Source: Clostridiales bacterium (GTDB taxonomy: Bacteria > Bacillota > Clostridia > Lachnospirales > Lachnospiraceae). From it: a stretch of DNA of 7,204 bases. The notes under the pieces were generated by a model. The model worked only from the letters and a program-made list of their open reading frames with translations. It was not told the DNA's origin and ran no database searches. This document shows positions 1 through 5,406 of the stretch, one piece after another (position 1 is the stretch's first letter; every line of letters begins with the position of its first letter). Where the stretch lies: NCBI GenBank assembly GCA_015655565.1, contig JAATEU010000297.1, positions 1 through 7,204 on the forward strand, read 5' to 3'. The position numbers were made by a program, and so were the translations under genes.

Positions 1-95
1 ACTTCCCCTTTATTTACGGAGAAATCAATGTCTTTTAACACTTCATGAGCTCCAAAGGATTTACTTAGATGCTGTATATCAATTACGTTTTCCAT
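1..95 (-). CDS. Amino-acid ABC transporter ATP-binding protein, N-terminal fragment
   Basis: Only the first 31 codons lie in the window; the gene continues beyond position 1. The reading begins MENVIDIQHLSKSFG and continues with HEVLKDIDFSVNKGEV. This is the standard opening of a polar amino-acid ABC ATPase (GlnQ/HisP type): a first beta strand, the aromatic A-loop in the KSFG segment, then the L-D-I strand that leads to Walker A, which is outside the window. It would power the permease and binding protein encoded just upstream. The gap to the permease stop codon is 95 nt and holds no clear terminator, so I read it as the third gene of the same operon. An AAGGAAAGAGG stretch precedes the ATG, but at a long spacing of about 14 nt. 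An ATG 10 nt further upstream is out of frame and soon meets a stop, so I kept this start. Substrate choice is inferred from the riboswitch, not from this fragment. Confidence 0.8.
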   Translation of the reverse strand, partial: MENVIDIQHLSKSFGAHEVLKDIDFSVNKGE

Positions 96-190
96 AATTT
101 ATCATTTAACCTCTTTCCTTATTTCAAAAGCTTATTTACAAATCTGCATGTATTGGCAATCCCTGAAATTTTACAGACCTTTTTCTTCTT

Positions 191-973
191 CTAAAAATTG
201 TTTCCGGCGCCGTTTTTATTCCTTTGCAGCATAGCTTCCGCTTTTTCAACCTGCATCTGGTTACCCATCATAATATAATTATCCGGTCCGTCTAATTTCC
301 GTTCAAGCATACGTAAAATTCTTGTTACCGTAAAAGTCATAATAAGATACAGGATACAAGTAACAAAGTAGGATTCAAAATATCTGAAATTATTGCCCGC
401 GACCGTCTTTGTCTGGAAAAACAATTCAGAAACTGAAATTACATTAAGGACCGAAGTATCTTTAATATTAATTACAAATTCATTGCCGGTTGCCGGCAGG
501 ATATTACGGATTACCTGCGGCAATACAACATGCAACATAGTTTTAATATGATTCATGCCGATTGCTGCCGCCGCCTCAAATTGTCCTTTATCTATGGAAA
601 CAATACCGCCGCGGACAATTTCAGACATATAAGCGCCGGTATTTATGGATACAATAAAAACAGCCGCAGCCGTTTTGTTCATATCTATATGCAGTGCCTG
701 CGCCGAACCATAATAAATTACCATAGCCTGTACTATCATTGGCGTACCGCGGAAAAACTCTATATAAACGGAAAGAATTACATGAATCATCTTTAGAATA
801 CCCTTTTTCATTCCATGCTCGGGTATTGGAACCGTACGGATAATTCCTACCAATAAACCGACAATGGATCCCAGGATCGTTCCGCTTATGGAAATATAAA
901 GGGTCACACCGGCCCCCCGCAGGAACATGGGCCAATAATCTGTTATTATTCTCACCAGCCAATCCAGGCTCAT
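191..973 (-). CDS. Polar amino-acid ABC transporter permease (probably lysine)
   Basis: This is a 260-residue inner membrane permease of the HisM/GlnP family, which forms the channel through which the bound amino acid is imported. Visible features include hydrophobic segments near residues 20-45, 62-92, 102-112 and 200-222. The family FFRGTP motif is at 73-78, and the EAA loop (EAAAAIGM, from 133, continuing to the LP at 151-152) docks the ATPase. The sequence NEFVINIKDTSVL (164-176) is typical of this family. An in-frame reading extends 25 codons further upstream, but a perfect AGGAGG sits 7-8 nt before the ATG at 973, so I start there with MSLDWLV. It lies 87 nt after the binding-protein gene, and that gap holds a hairpin. 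The C-terminal 30 residues after the last membrane segment are polar and lack an obvious motif. Lysine specificity is inferred from the upstream L-box; the family also carries glutamine, arginine, histidine and cystine. Confidence 0.94.
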   Translation of the reverse strand: MSLDWLVRIITDYWPMFLRGAGVTLYISISGTILGSIVGLLVGIIRTVPIPEHGMKKGILKMIHVILSVYIEFFRGTPMIVQAMVIYYGSAQALHIDMNKTAAAVFIVSINTGAYMSEIVRGGIVSIDKGQFEAAAAIGMNHIKTMLHVVLPQVIRNILPATGNEFVINIKDTSVLNVISVSELFFQTKTVAGNNFRYFESYFVTCILYLIMTFTVTRILRMLERKLDGPDNYIMMGNQMQVEKAEAMLQRNKNGAGNNF

Positions 974-1010
974 ACAGTTACCTCCTAAACTAATTTTTAT
1001 AATCAAACAA

Positions 1011-1048
1011 GTGAAAACCGGCTGTATAAATAACACACCCGGTTTCAC
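1011..1048 (-). promoter_or_regulatory. Intra-operon hairpin between binding protein and permease genes
   Basis: In the minus-strand transcript GTGAAACCGG pairs with CCGGTTTTCAC across a 17-nt loop, a stem of 10 pairs with one bulged A. It begins 12 nt after the binding-protein stop codon. It is followed by TTGTTTGATT rather than a clean U-run, so it is at best a partial terminator. Such stems between a binding-protein gene and its permease commonly protect the upstream mRNA or lower downstream expression, giving more binding protein than permease. That role is inferred here. Confidence 0.6.
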
Positions 1049-1060
1049 AGTATCCTGTCA

Positions 1061-1987
1061 TTATTGGGCTGCCGGCTGATTCAATATGGCAGTATCCATA
1101 ATGCTTGCACGTTCTTCCTCAGAGATGCCTGCTAATATCTCATTGATTTTTGCAGACAGATCGCTGCCTTTTTCAATGCCCACCGCAATAGCCGTATCAT
1201 CATCCGACGTTTCGAATCCGTCTGTAAATTCTACCATGGCAAAGTTTTCATTGGCAGCGGATGCACTGACTCCCTCCGGACGCTCTGATACATAACCGTC
1301 AATAATTCCGGACTCAATCGCAACTCTCATGGCAGGGAAGTCGTCCATGGCGGTTTTCTTCTTTACGCCGTCAATCTGATCGATAACCGTATAGTGAAAG
1401 GTATTTAACTGGGCAGTTATTTTTGCACCTTTAAAATCCTGGATTGAAGCAGCTCCTTCATATTTGCTGCCTTTTTTCACAACCATAACCAGATCTGATT
1501 TATAATAATTATCGGTGAAGTCAATGGTTGCTTTTCTGTCGGCAGTCGGCGACATACCGGCAATGATTGCATCTATTTTACCGGAGGTTAACGCCGGAAC
1601 AAGACCGTTCCATTCCGTTTTCACAATGACTAATTCTTTTCCTAAGCCTTCCGCAATCTTCTTCGCAATTTCCACATCATAACCGCCTGCATATTCCGCA
1701 TTGCCTTCAATTGCAACACCCCCATTGGAATCATCCATCTGAGTCCAGTTAAATGGTGCATAACCCGCTTCCATACCTACCTTAAACGTGTCCCCGGCCG
1801 CTTTAGAATCCTCTGAAGCAGTTTCAGCTGTTTCAGAATCTCCGGAGGCAGTCCCTGTTGTTTCCAACTCCCCGGAATTGGTTCCGGCCGCTCCCGGATT
1901 TCCCGTATCCGTCTTTGTACCGCATCCGGACAATAACATAACTGCTGATAAAGACATCACCAGTAATAATATTAAATTTTTTTTCAT
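1061..1987 (-). CDS. Amino-acid ABC transporter substrate-binding lipoprotein (probably lysine)
   Basis: This 308-residue extracytoplasmic solute-binding protein belongs to family 3 (polar amino acids). It has a lipoprotein signal peptide: MKKN, a hydrophobic run, then LLSGC with the lipid-anchored cysteine at 22. Residues 23-66 form a Gly/Ser/Thr/Ala/Glu-rich linker of low complexity that would hold the domain off the membrane. The binding domain begins near 67 (FKVGMEAGYAPF) and has the family signature GYDVEIAKKIAEGLG (102-116). The stretch GMSPTADRKATIDFT (144-158) includes the arginine that contacts the substrate alpha-carboxylate in relatives. A DDDTAIAVG stretch near the end corresponds to the usual hinge and amino-group region. 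The start has AAGGAGAG 7-8 nt upstream. It is the first gene of the operon and is controlled by the lysine riboswitch in its leader, so lysine is the likely ligand. A broader basic amino-acid range cannot be excluded. Confidence 0.95.
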   Translation of the reverse strand: MKKNLILLLVMSLSAVMLLSGCGTKTDTGNPGAAGTNSGELETTGTASGDSETAETASEDSKAAGDTFKVGMEAGYAPFNWTQMDDSNGGVAIEGNAEYAGGYDVEIAKKIAEGLGKELVIVKTEWNGLVPALTSGKIDAIIAGMSPTADRKATIDFTDNYYKSDLVMVVKKGSKYEGAASIQDFKGAKITAQLNTFHYTVIDQIDGVKKKTAMDDFPAMRVAIESGIIDGYVSERPEGVSASAANENFAMVEFTDGFETSDDDTAIAVGIEKGSDLSAKINEILAGISEEERASIMDTAILNQPAAQ

Positions 1988-2019
1988 AACTATTCTCTCC
2001 TTCTTTTTTTAGCAAAACA

Positions 2020-2107
2020 GTGTCTGTCTTGGCAGACACCGGCTCTGACGCGCTGTCACTCCAGTGACAAACTTCCTTCCCGCATCATGCGCATCCCGCC
2101 TGGAAGT
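2020..2107 (-). repeat. Cluster of three hairpins in the lysine-operon leader
   Basis: Reading the transcript, three stem-loops follow one another. ACTTCC (2107-2102) pairs with GGAAGT (2076-2071) around a GC-rich core that contains the self-complementary ATGCGCAT. TGTCACT pairs with AGTGACA (2069-2054) with only two bases between. GTGTCTG pairs with CAGACAC (2039-2020) around a 6-nt loop. The block is GC-richer than its surroundings and ends about 20 nt before the AAGGAG site of the binding-protein gene. It is not part of the riboswitch, whose terminator ends upstream. I read it as a small dispersed palindromic repeat, or possibly an mRNA-stabilising structure. I do not recognise a named family. 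Confidence 0.55.
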
Positions 2108-2108
2108 C

Positions 2109-2153
2109 TTTTTATTTCATAGGAAACTCACGGAATTTCCTATGAAATAAAAA
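2109..2153. repeat. Perfect 18-bp inverted repeat with 9-nt loop
   Basis: TTTTTATTTCATAGGAAA at 2109-2126 is exactly complementary to 2136-2153, with CTCACGGAA between. In the minus-strand transcript it starts inside the U-run of the riboswitch terminator and is followed by AAGACTTCC, so it lacks the 3' U-run of an intrinsic terminator in that direction. On the plus strand it is followed by A residues. It directly abuts the three-hairpin block at 2020-2107, and the two may together form one inserted palindromic unit of about 135 bp. Its function is unknown. Confidence 0.75.
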
Positions 2154-2174
2154 AAACCCGAGGTAAACTCAGGT
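2149..2174 (-). terminator. Intrinsic terminator of the lysine riboswitch
   Basis: In the minus-strand transcript ACCTGAG and CTCGGGU form a seven-pair stem (one G-U pair) around a short UUUAC loop, followed at once by a run of eight T. It lies about 40 nt after the 3' strand of riboswitch stem P1, the normal place for an L-box expression platform. When lysine is bound, P1 is stable and this terminator should form and stop transcription before the transporter genes. I could not find a strong antiterminator. The best candidate pairs GAGG at 2200-2197 with the CCTC inside the terminator. Confidence 0.85.
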
Positions 2175-2212
2175 CAATATACAGCTTGTCCTTAATCCTC
2201 TTCTTTCCCCAA

Positions 2213-2390
2213 ACGAGATAGCACAACTCAATAAACCGGGAAGTTCATTGAGACAGTACTGCAGCTGTTAACTGCAGTCCCAGCAAACAACACCGAGCGT
2301 ATTATAAGCTTCGGCGGCATTTCCTTCTCCATAGCATCTTTGCTTCTCAAACTCCGCTAAAGACTGTTAAATACCGCACCTCTACCTCAC
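2213..2390 (-). promoter_or_regulatory. Lysine riboswitch (L-box) aptamer
   Basis: The minus-strand transcript carries the conserved L-box blocks in the right order: GAGGTGCGG (2382-2374), GGAGAAGGAAATGCCGCCGA (2330-2311) and GCTGGGACTGCAG (2284-2272). Closing stem P1 forms between GAGGTAG (2388-2382) and CTATCTC (2221-2215). The P4 stem is ACTGCAG/CTGCAGT (2278-2258), and P5 is CTCAAT/ATTGAG (2252-2227). P3 spans roughly 2311-2280 with loop CGCTCGG. Together these give the five-way junction that binds free lysine. It precedes an amino-acid ABC transporter operon with a terminator between, so high lysine should switch uptake off. This is the strongest evidence for the transporter's substrate. 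Confidence 0.96.
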
Positions 2391-2426
2391 CTGTAAAAGT
2401 GAGGCCTTTATTAAATTATGTTATAT

Positions 2427-2455
2427 ATCTTACAACAACAATCTATATCTGTCAA
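2427..2455 (-). promoter_or_regulatory. Promoter of the lysine transporter operon
   Basis: On the minus strand a perfect TTGACA (-35, 2455-2450) is followed by exactly 17 bases and then TAAGAT (-10, 2432-2427). Transcription would begin near 2420, about 30 nt before the L-box aptamer, giving a leader of about 430 nt before the binding-protein start. The -35 box lies only about 20 bp from the inner edge of the large palindrome at 2476-2760. Confidence 0.8.
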
Positions 2456-2464
2456 TCTGGCAAA

Positions 2465-2480
2465 TAATCTTTCTTACTAC
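2465..2480 (+). repeat. Direct repeat flanking the large palindrome, left copy
   Basis: TAATCTTTCTTACTAC matches the right copy at 2762-2777 at 15 of 16 positions, the last 11 being identical. The two lie just outside or overlapping the palindrome ends, as a target-site duplication or recombination site would. Confidence 0.55.
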
Positions 2481-2760
2481 AAACGCATGAATGAACATTT
2501 TATGAATACTGAACTTTCCGGTATCCCATGTCAGCATATAGTTCCATTCAGAAAGGTTCCTTATGTCACTTGGATTACAAAAAATGTGCCAAGTGTCAAA
2601 AGGAAATCTGTTTGAACGCAGTGAGTTATTTCCTTTTGACACTGTTTTAAACATTTTTTGTAATCTTAGTGACATAGGGATTCTTTCTATGGAACTATAT
2701 GCTGACATGGGATACCGGAAAGTTCAGTATTCATAAAATGTTCATTCATGCGTTTGTCGT
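2476..2760. repeat. Large near-perfect palindromic element, MITE-like
   Basis: The two halves are inverted copies of each other. The outer 69 bp (2479-2547 and 2689-2757) are identical when one is reverse-complemented. The inner parts (to 2607 and from 2628) match with five substitutions and a few short gaps, leaving a 20-bp centre at 2608-2627. Transcribed from either strand it would fold into one hairpin of about 130 pairs. The left arm also contains a smaller CACTTGG/CCAAGTG stem (near 2567-2596) that the right arm lacks. Short open frames cross it on both strands but resemble no protein I know and follow from the symmetry. It sits in the divergent space between the lysine and feo operons. 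I read it as a non-autonomous mobile element or palindromic repeat. No transposase is visible. Confidence 0.85.
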
Positions 2761-2761
2761 G

Positions 2762-2777
2762 TAATTTTTCTTACTAC
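2762..2777 (+). repeat. Direct repeat flanking the large palindrome, right copy
   Basis: TAATTTTTCTTACTAC is the right partner of 2465-2480. The left copy overlaps the first bases of the left arm whereas this copy lies 4 bp beyond the last base of the right arm that still pairs, so the fit to a simple target-site duplication is imperfect. Confidence 0.55.
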
Positions 2778-2909
2778 CAATTAATTAAAGGTAATAAATT
2801 AGGAACAGGAAACAAATTTAACATAATGAAAAAATCCACATAAACCGCCTGATTTCAGGAACCATCCAGTTTTTTTATCATATTATAGAATTAGCTTACA
2901 TTAAATAAA

Positions 2910-2923
2910 TTAATCGTGATTAA
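2910..2923. promoter_or_regulatory. Inverted repeat before feoA, candidate operator
   Basis: TTAATC-GT-GATTAA is a perfect six-base inverted repeat ending 5 nt before the GGGGAGG ribosome binding site of feoA. Its place between a likely promoter in the A/T-rich stretch 2870-2905 (for example TATTATAGAAT at 2881-2891, with no good -35) and the gene start suits a repressor site. It does not match the classical Fur or DtxR consensus closely, so the binding protein is unknown. The neighbouring MntR/DtxR-type regulator is the obvious candidate. Confidence 0.35.
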
Positions 2924-2942
2924 ATTTTGGGGAGGTAATATT

Positions 2943-3170
2943 ATGTTGAAACTTGATGACGTATCCGTAGGGAAAAATGTTACCGTAAACGATCTGTCAT
3001 CTACGGAATTATTAAGGGAAAGGATGCTTGCATTAGGCTTAACCAAGGGCGCCAGAATTGAAGTAATACGAAAAGGGCCTTCCGGCGACCCGACTGTTTA
3101 CAATATCAGGGGTGCCATGATTGCCTTACGCAAAGAAGAGGCTTCTTTAGTATCCGTAGTTCCTTTTTAA
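2943..3170 (+). CDS. feoA: Ferrous iron transport protein FeoA
   Basis: This 75-residue cytoplasmic protein has a single SH3-like FeoA domain, the normal length of the stand-alone family. It begins MLKLDDVSVGKNVTV. It has the conserved ERMLALGLTKGARIEV core (26-41) and the diagnostic GDPTVYNIRGAMIALRKEEA segment (48-67). FeoA is thought to bind FeoB at the membrane and help its iron transport or GTPase activity; its exact role is not settled. An in-frame reading begins at a GTG 27 nt upstream, but GGGGAGG lies 7 nt before the ATG at 2943, which fixes the start. The feoB start follows 31 nt after the stop codon, so the two are co-transcribed. Confidence 0.96.
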   Translation: MLKLDDVSVGKNVTVNDLSSTELLRERMLALGLTKGARIEVIRKGPSGDPTVYNIRGAMIALRKEEASLVSVVPF

Positions 3171-3201
3171 GTTTCATTAATAGATTTTCAGGAGGTTTAT
3201 A

Positions 3202-5319
3202 ATGGGTTTAACCTTTCAATCCACACAGTCCTGTTCACTGGCAGATATTTTTCAGATTGATAAAAAAGAGCAACAGAATGTCATCGCCCTGGCGGGCAAT
3301 CCCAATACCGGTAAGAGTACCGTTTTTAATGTATTGACCGGACTCCATCAGCATACCGGCAATTGGCCCGGTAAAACCGTCGTAAACGCAAGTGGAAAGT
3401 ACAAATATAACGGCTCGGACAACATTCTGGTTGATCTTCCGGGAACCTATTCCCTGTTTGCCTCTTCTGCAGAGGAAGAAGTAGCCAGGGATTTCATATG
3501 TTTCGGTAATTCAGATGCCGTAATTATCGTTTGTGATGCCACCTGCCTTGAAAGAAACCTGAATCTTGTTTTTCAGGTCATGGAACTTACCGATAAGGTT
3601 GTGTTATGCATCAACTTAATTGATGAAGCAAGGAAAAAAAATATACAAATTGATGCAAAAGGAATTGAAAAAGAGCTGGGTATCCCGGTAGTTTTATGTG
3701 CGGCACGAAACGGTACCGGAATCAGGGAACTGAAAGAGACGGTAAATAAAGTTGCCGCCGGAGTAATGAAACCAAAACCTAATACAGTCCTGTATGATAA
3801 CAATATTGAAGATAGAATCAACTCTATAAAACCGGTAATGGAAGAATATGGCAGGGGAATCAATTCCAGATGGCTTGCCCTGAGAGTGATGGACGGCGAT
3901 AAAAAACTGTTGGAATCCATTTTCAGCAACATAAATCCTGAAGTCTTTAAAGAAACATTCCATACGGTAAGAGCTTCCGAGGTGCAGGCGGACAAAATGA
4001 ATATCCGGGATGAAATAACAAAACAGCTTTATAAAAAAGCAGAAGAAATAACGGATAAGTATGTGAAAAAAGATGTCTCCAAATCCGACAGGGACAGGAA
4101 AATTGATAATTATATAACCTCCGGGATATTTGGAATTCCACTCATGCTTTTGGTATTGGCTTTTATCTTTTGGGTTACCGTTTCAGGTGCCAATATCCCT
4201 TCCTCCATGATTGCCGGCCTGCTTTTCCGCTTAGAAGATAAGCTTACCCTTTTATCTAACAATTTAAATGCTCCCGGCTGGCTTCACGGCATTCTTATCC
4301 TTGGACTGTTTCGGACTATGGCATGGGTTATCTCAGTTATGCTTCCTCCCATGGCAATTTTCTTTCCTTTATTTACAATTCTGGAAGACCTGGGATACCT
4401 TCCCAGAGTAGCATTTAACCTGGATCATCTGTTTAAGAAGGCATGTGCCCATGGCAAGCAGTGTTTAACCATGTGTATGGGTTTCGGCTGCAATGCTGCC
4501 GGCATCGTATCCTGCAGGATCATTGAATCTCCCAGGGAAAGAATGATAGCAATTTTAACCAATAACTTTGTACCCTGCAACGGCAGGTTCCCTACTTTAA
4601 TCGCTGTTTCCTCCATTTTCCTTGCAGCAAAAGCGGGAACCGGCTTCGGTATTCTTCCTGCTTTATCCGTTACCGGATTAGTTATCATCGGAATAGCCGT
4701 AACACTCCTTGTTTCCTACGGATTATCCAAAACCCTATTAAAGGGAATTCCTTCAACCTTTACCCTTGAGCTGCCTCCGTACCGTATCCCCCAAATAGGA
4801 AGGGTATTATATACCTCCATAATAGACAGAACTATGTTCGTACTTTGGAGGGCTGTTATTGTTGCCGCTCCTGCAGGCATTATAACCTGGATACTTGCCA
4901 ATATCTATATCGGTGATTTAAGTATTATCGGTCACACCGCTACAATTTTAAATCCATTTGCAAAACTGATAGGGCTGGACGGATATATCCTGACGGCCTT
5001 CCTACTGGGTCTTCCGGCAAATGAGATTGTACTTCCCATATTATTGATGAGTTATTTGTCAACGGGTACCATGATAGAATTTGAAAGTATGGAATCTTTA
5101 AGGAGTATTCTTCTGGAACACGGCTGGACTCATCTTACCGCACTTAACGTCATGCTGTTTTGTCTGCTTCACTGGCCCTGTGCTACAACCTTGTTAACGA
5201 TTAAGAAAGAAACAGGAAGCATAAAATGGACCGCCCTTGCTGCAGTCATCCCGACCGGAATAGCAATTGCCGTATGCTTTATCACATCAATTATTTTCAG
5301 AATATCCGGCCGGGCATAG
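3202..5319 (+). CDS. feoB: Ferrous iron transporter FeoB
   Basis: This is a 705-residue inner membrane iron(II) importer with a cytoplasmic GTPase domain. G1 is GNPNTGKS (32-39), the G2 region is GNWPGKTV (53-60), G3 is DLPG (78-81) and G4 is NLID (138-141). The G5 position reads CAAR (166-169) where relatives have a serine-alanine. A helical linker spans about 200-300. The membrane part starts near 305 and contains the two Gate segments. Gate motif 1 reads GFGCNAAG (427-434), not the GFGCNVPA of E. coli FeoB, and the second conserved segment reads VPCNGRFPT (457-465). This points to the clostridial FeoB subgroup. The motif cysteines C430 and C459 are present. AGGAGG precedes the ATG by 6 nt. 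It follows feoA directly. No full-length third Feo gene follows, only a 23-codon frame. Confidence 0.97.
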   Translation: MGLTFQSTQSCSLADIFQIDKKEQQNVIALAGNPNTGKSTVFNVLTGLHQHTGNWPGKTVVNASGKYKYNGSDNILVDLPGTYSLFASSAEEEVARDFICFGNSDAVIIVCDATCLERNLNLVFQVMELTDKVVLCINLIDEARKKNIQIDAKGIEKELGIPVVLCAARNGTGIRELKETVNKVAAGVMKPKPNTVLYDNNIEDRINSIKPVMEEYGRGINSRWLALRVMDGDKKLLESIFSNINPEVFKETFHTVRASEVQADKMNIRDEITKQLYKKAEEITDKYVKKDVSKSDRDRKIDNYITSGIFGIPLMLLVLAFIFWVTVSGANIPSSMIAGLLFRLEDKLTLLSNNLNAPGWLHGILILGLFRTMAWVISVMLPPMAIFFPLFTILEDLGYLPRVAFNLDHLFKKACAHGKQCLTMCMGFGCNAAGIVSCRIIESPRERMIAILTNNFVPCNGRFPTLIAVSSIFLAAKAGTGFGILPALSVTGLVIIGIAVTLLVSYGLSKTLLKGIPSTFTLELPPYRIPQIGRVLYTSIIDRTMFVLWRAVIVAAPAGIITWILANIYIGDLSIIGHTATILNPFAKLIGLDGYILTAFLLGLPANEIVLPILLMSYLSTGTMIEFESMESLRSILLEHGWTHLTALNVMLFCLLHWPCATTLLTIKKETGSIKWTALAAVIPTGIAIAVCFITSIIFRISGRA

Positions 5320-5334
5320 GAGGTTCTGAGTAAA

Positions 5335-5406
5335 ATGTACTTTTTGACCCGCCTGCTGAAAAAGATGATTTGTATTTCACAGATAATTTGTGAGAATTTT
5401 GCATAA
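5335..5406 (+). CDS. Possible 23-residue ORF after feoB
   Basis: An AGGAGGT overlaps the feoB stop codon and is followed 10 nt later by an ATG opening a frame that reads MYFLTRLLKKMICISQIICE and ends NFA. It has two basic residues after a hydrophobic start, and two cysteines. Clostridial feo operons often end with a small membrane or cysteine-rich protein, but this sequence is not recognisably one of them. From its tenth codon the frame runs into the palindromic element at 5362, so it may be the truncated start of a former gene, or chance. Confidence 0.25.
   Translation: MYFLTRLLKKMICISQIICENFA

Noticed and set aside
974..1048. 25-codon N-terminal extension of the permease
   Set aside because: The AGGAGG just before the ATG at 973 and the family's usual N-terminus favour the shorter protein; the extension also runs over the intergenic hairpin.
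2109..2153. 18-bp stem as a second intrinsic terminator
   Set aside because: No T-run follows the stem in the minus-strand transcript; the T-run lies on its 5' side and belongs to the preceding terminator.
2213..2390. T-box leader instead of a riboswitch
   Set aside because: There is no T-box core sequence or specifier loop layout, and the lysine-aptamer blocks match in order.
2430..2708. Minus-strand 92-codon frame, and a plus-strand frame at 2418-2615, inside the palindrome
   Set aside because: Both read through the inverted arms, have no convincing ribosome site and resemble no family I know; they arise from the symmetry of the repeat.
2020..2760. CRISPR array
   Set aside because: The repeats are inverted pairs rather than regularly spaced direct repeats with unique spacers, and no cas gene is present.
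2841..2877. Terminator-like CCTG-ATTT-CAGG followed later by a T7 run
   Set aside because: The four-pair stem is too short and is separated from the T-run by 11 bases; no gene ends just upstream on the plus strand.
3573..3995. Antisense 140-codon frame within feoB
   Set aside because: It is a shadow of the FeoB GTPase and linker coding sequence, with a low-complexity serine- and leucine-rich product.
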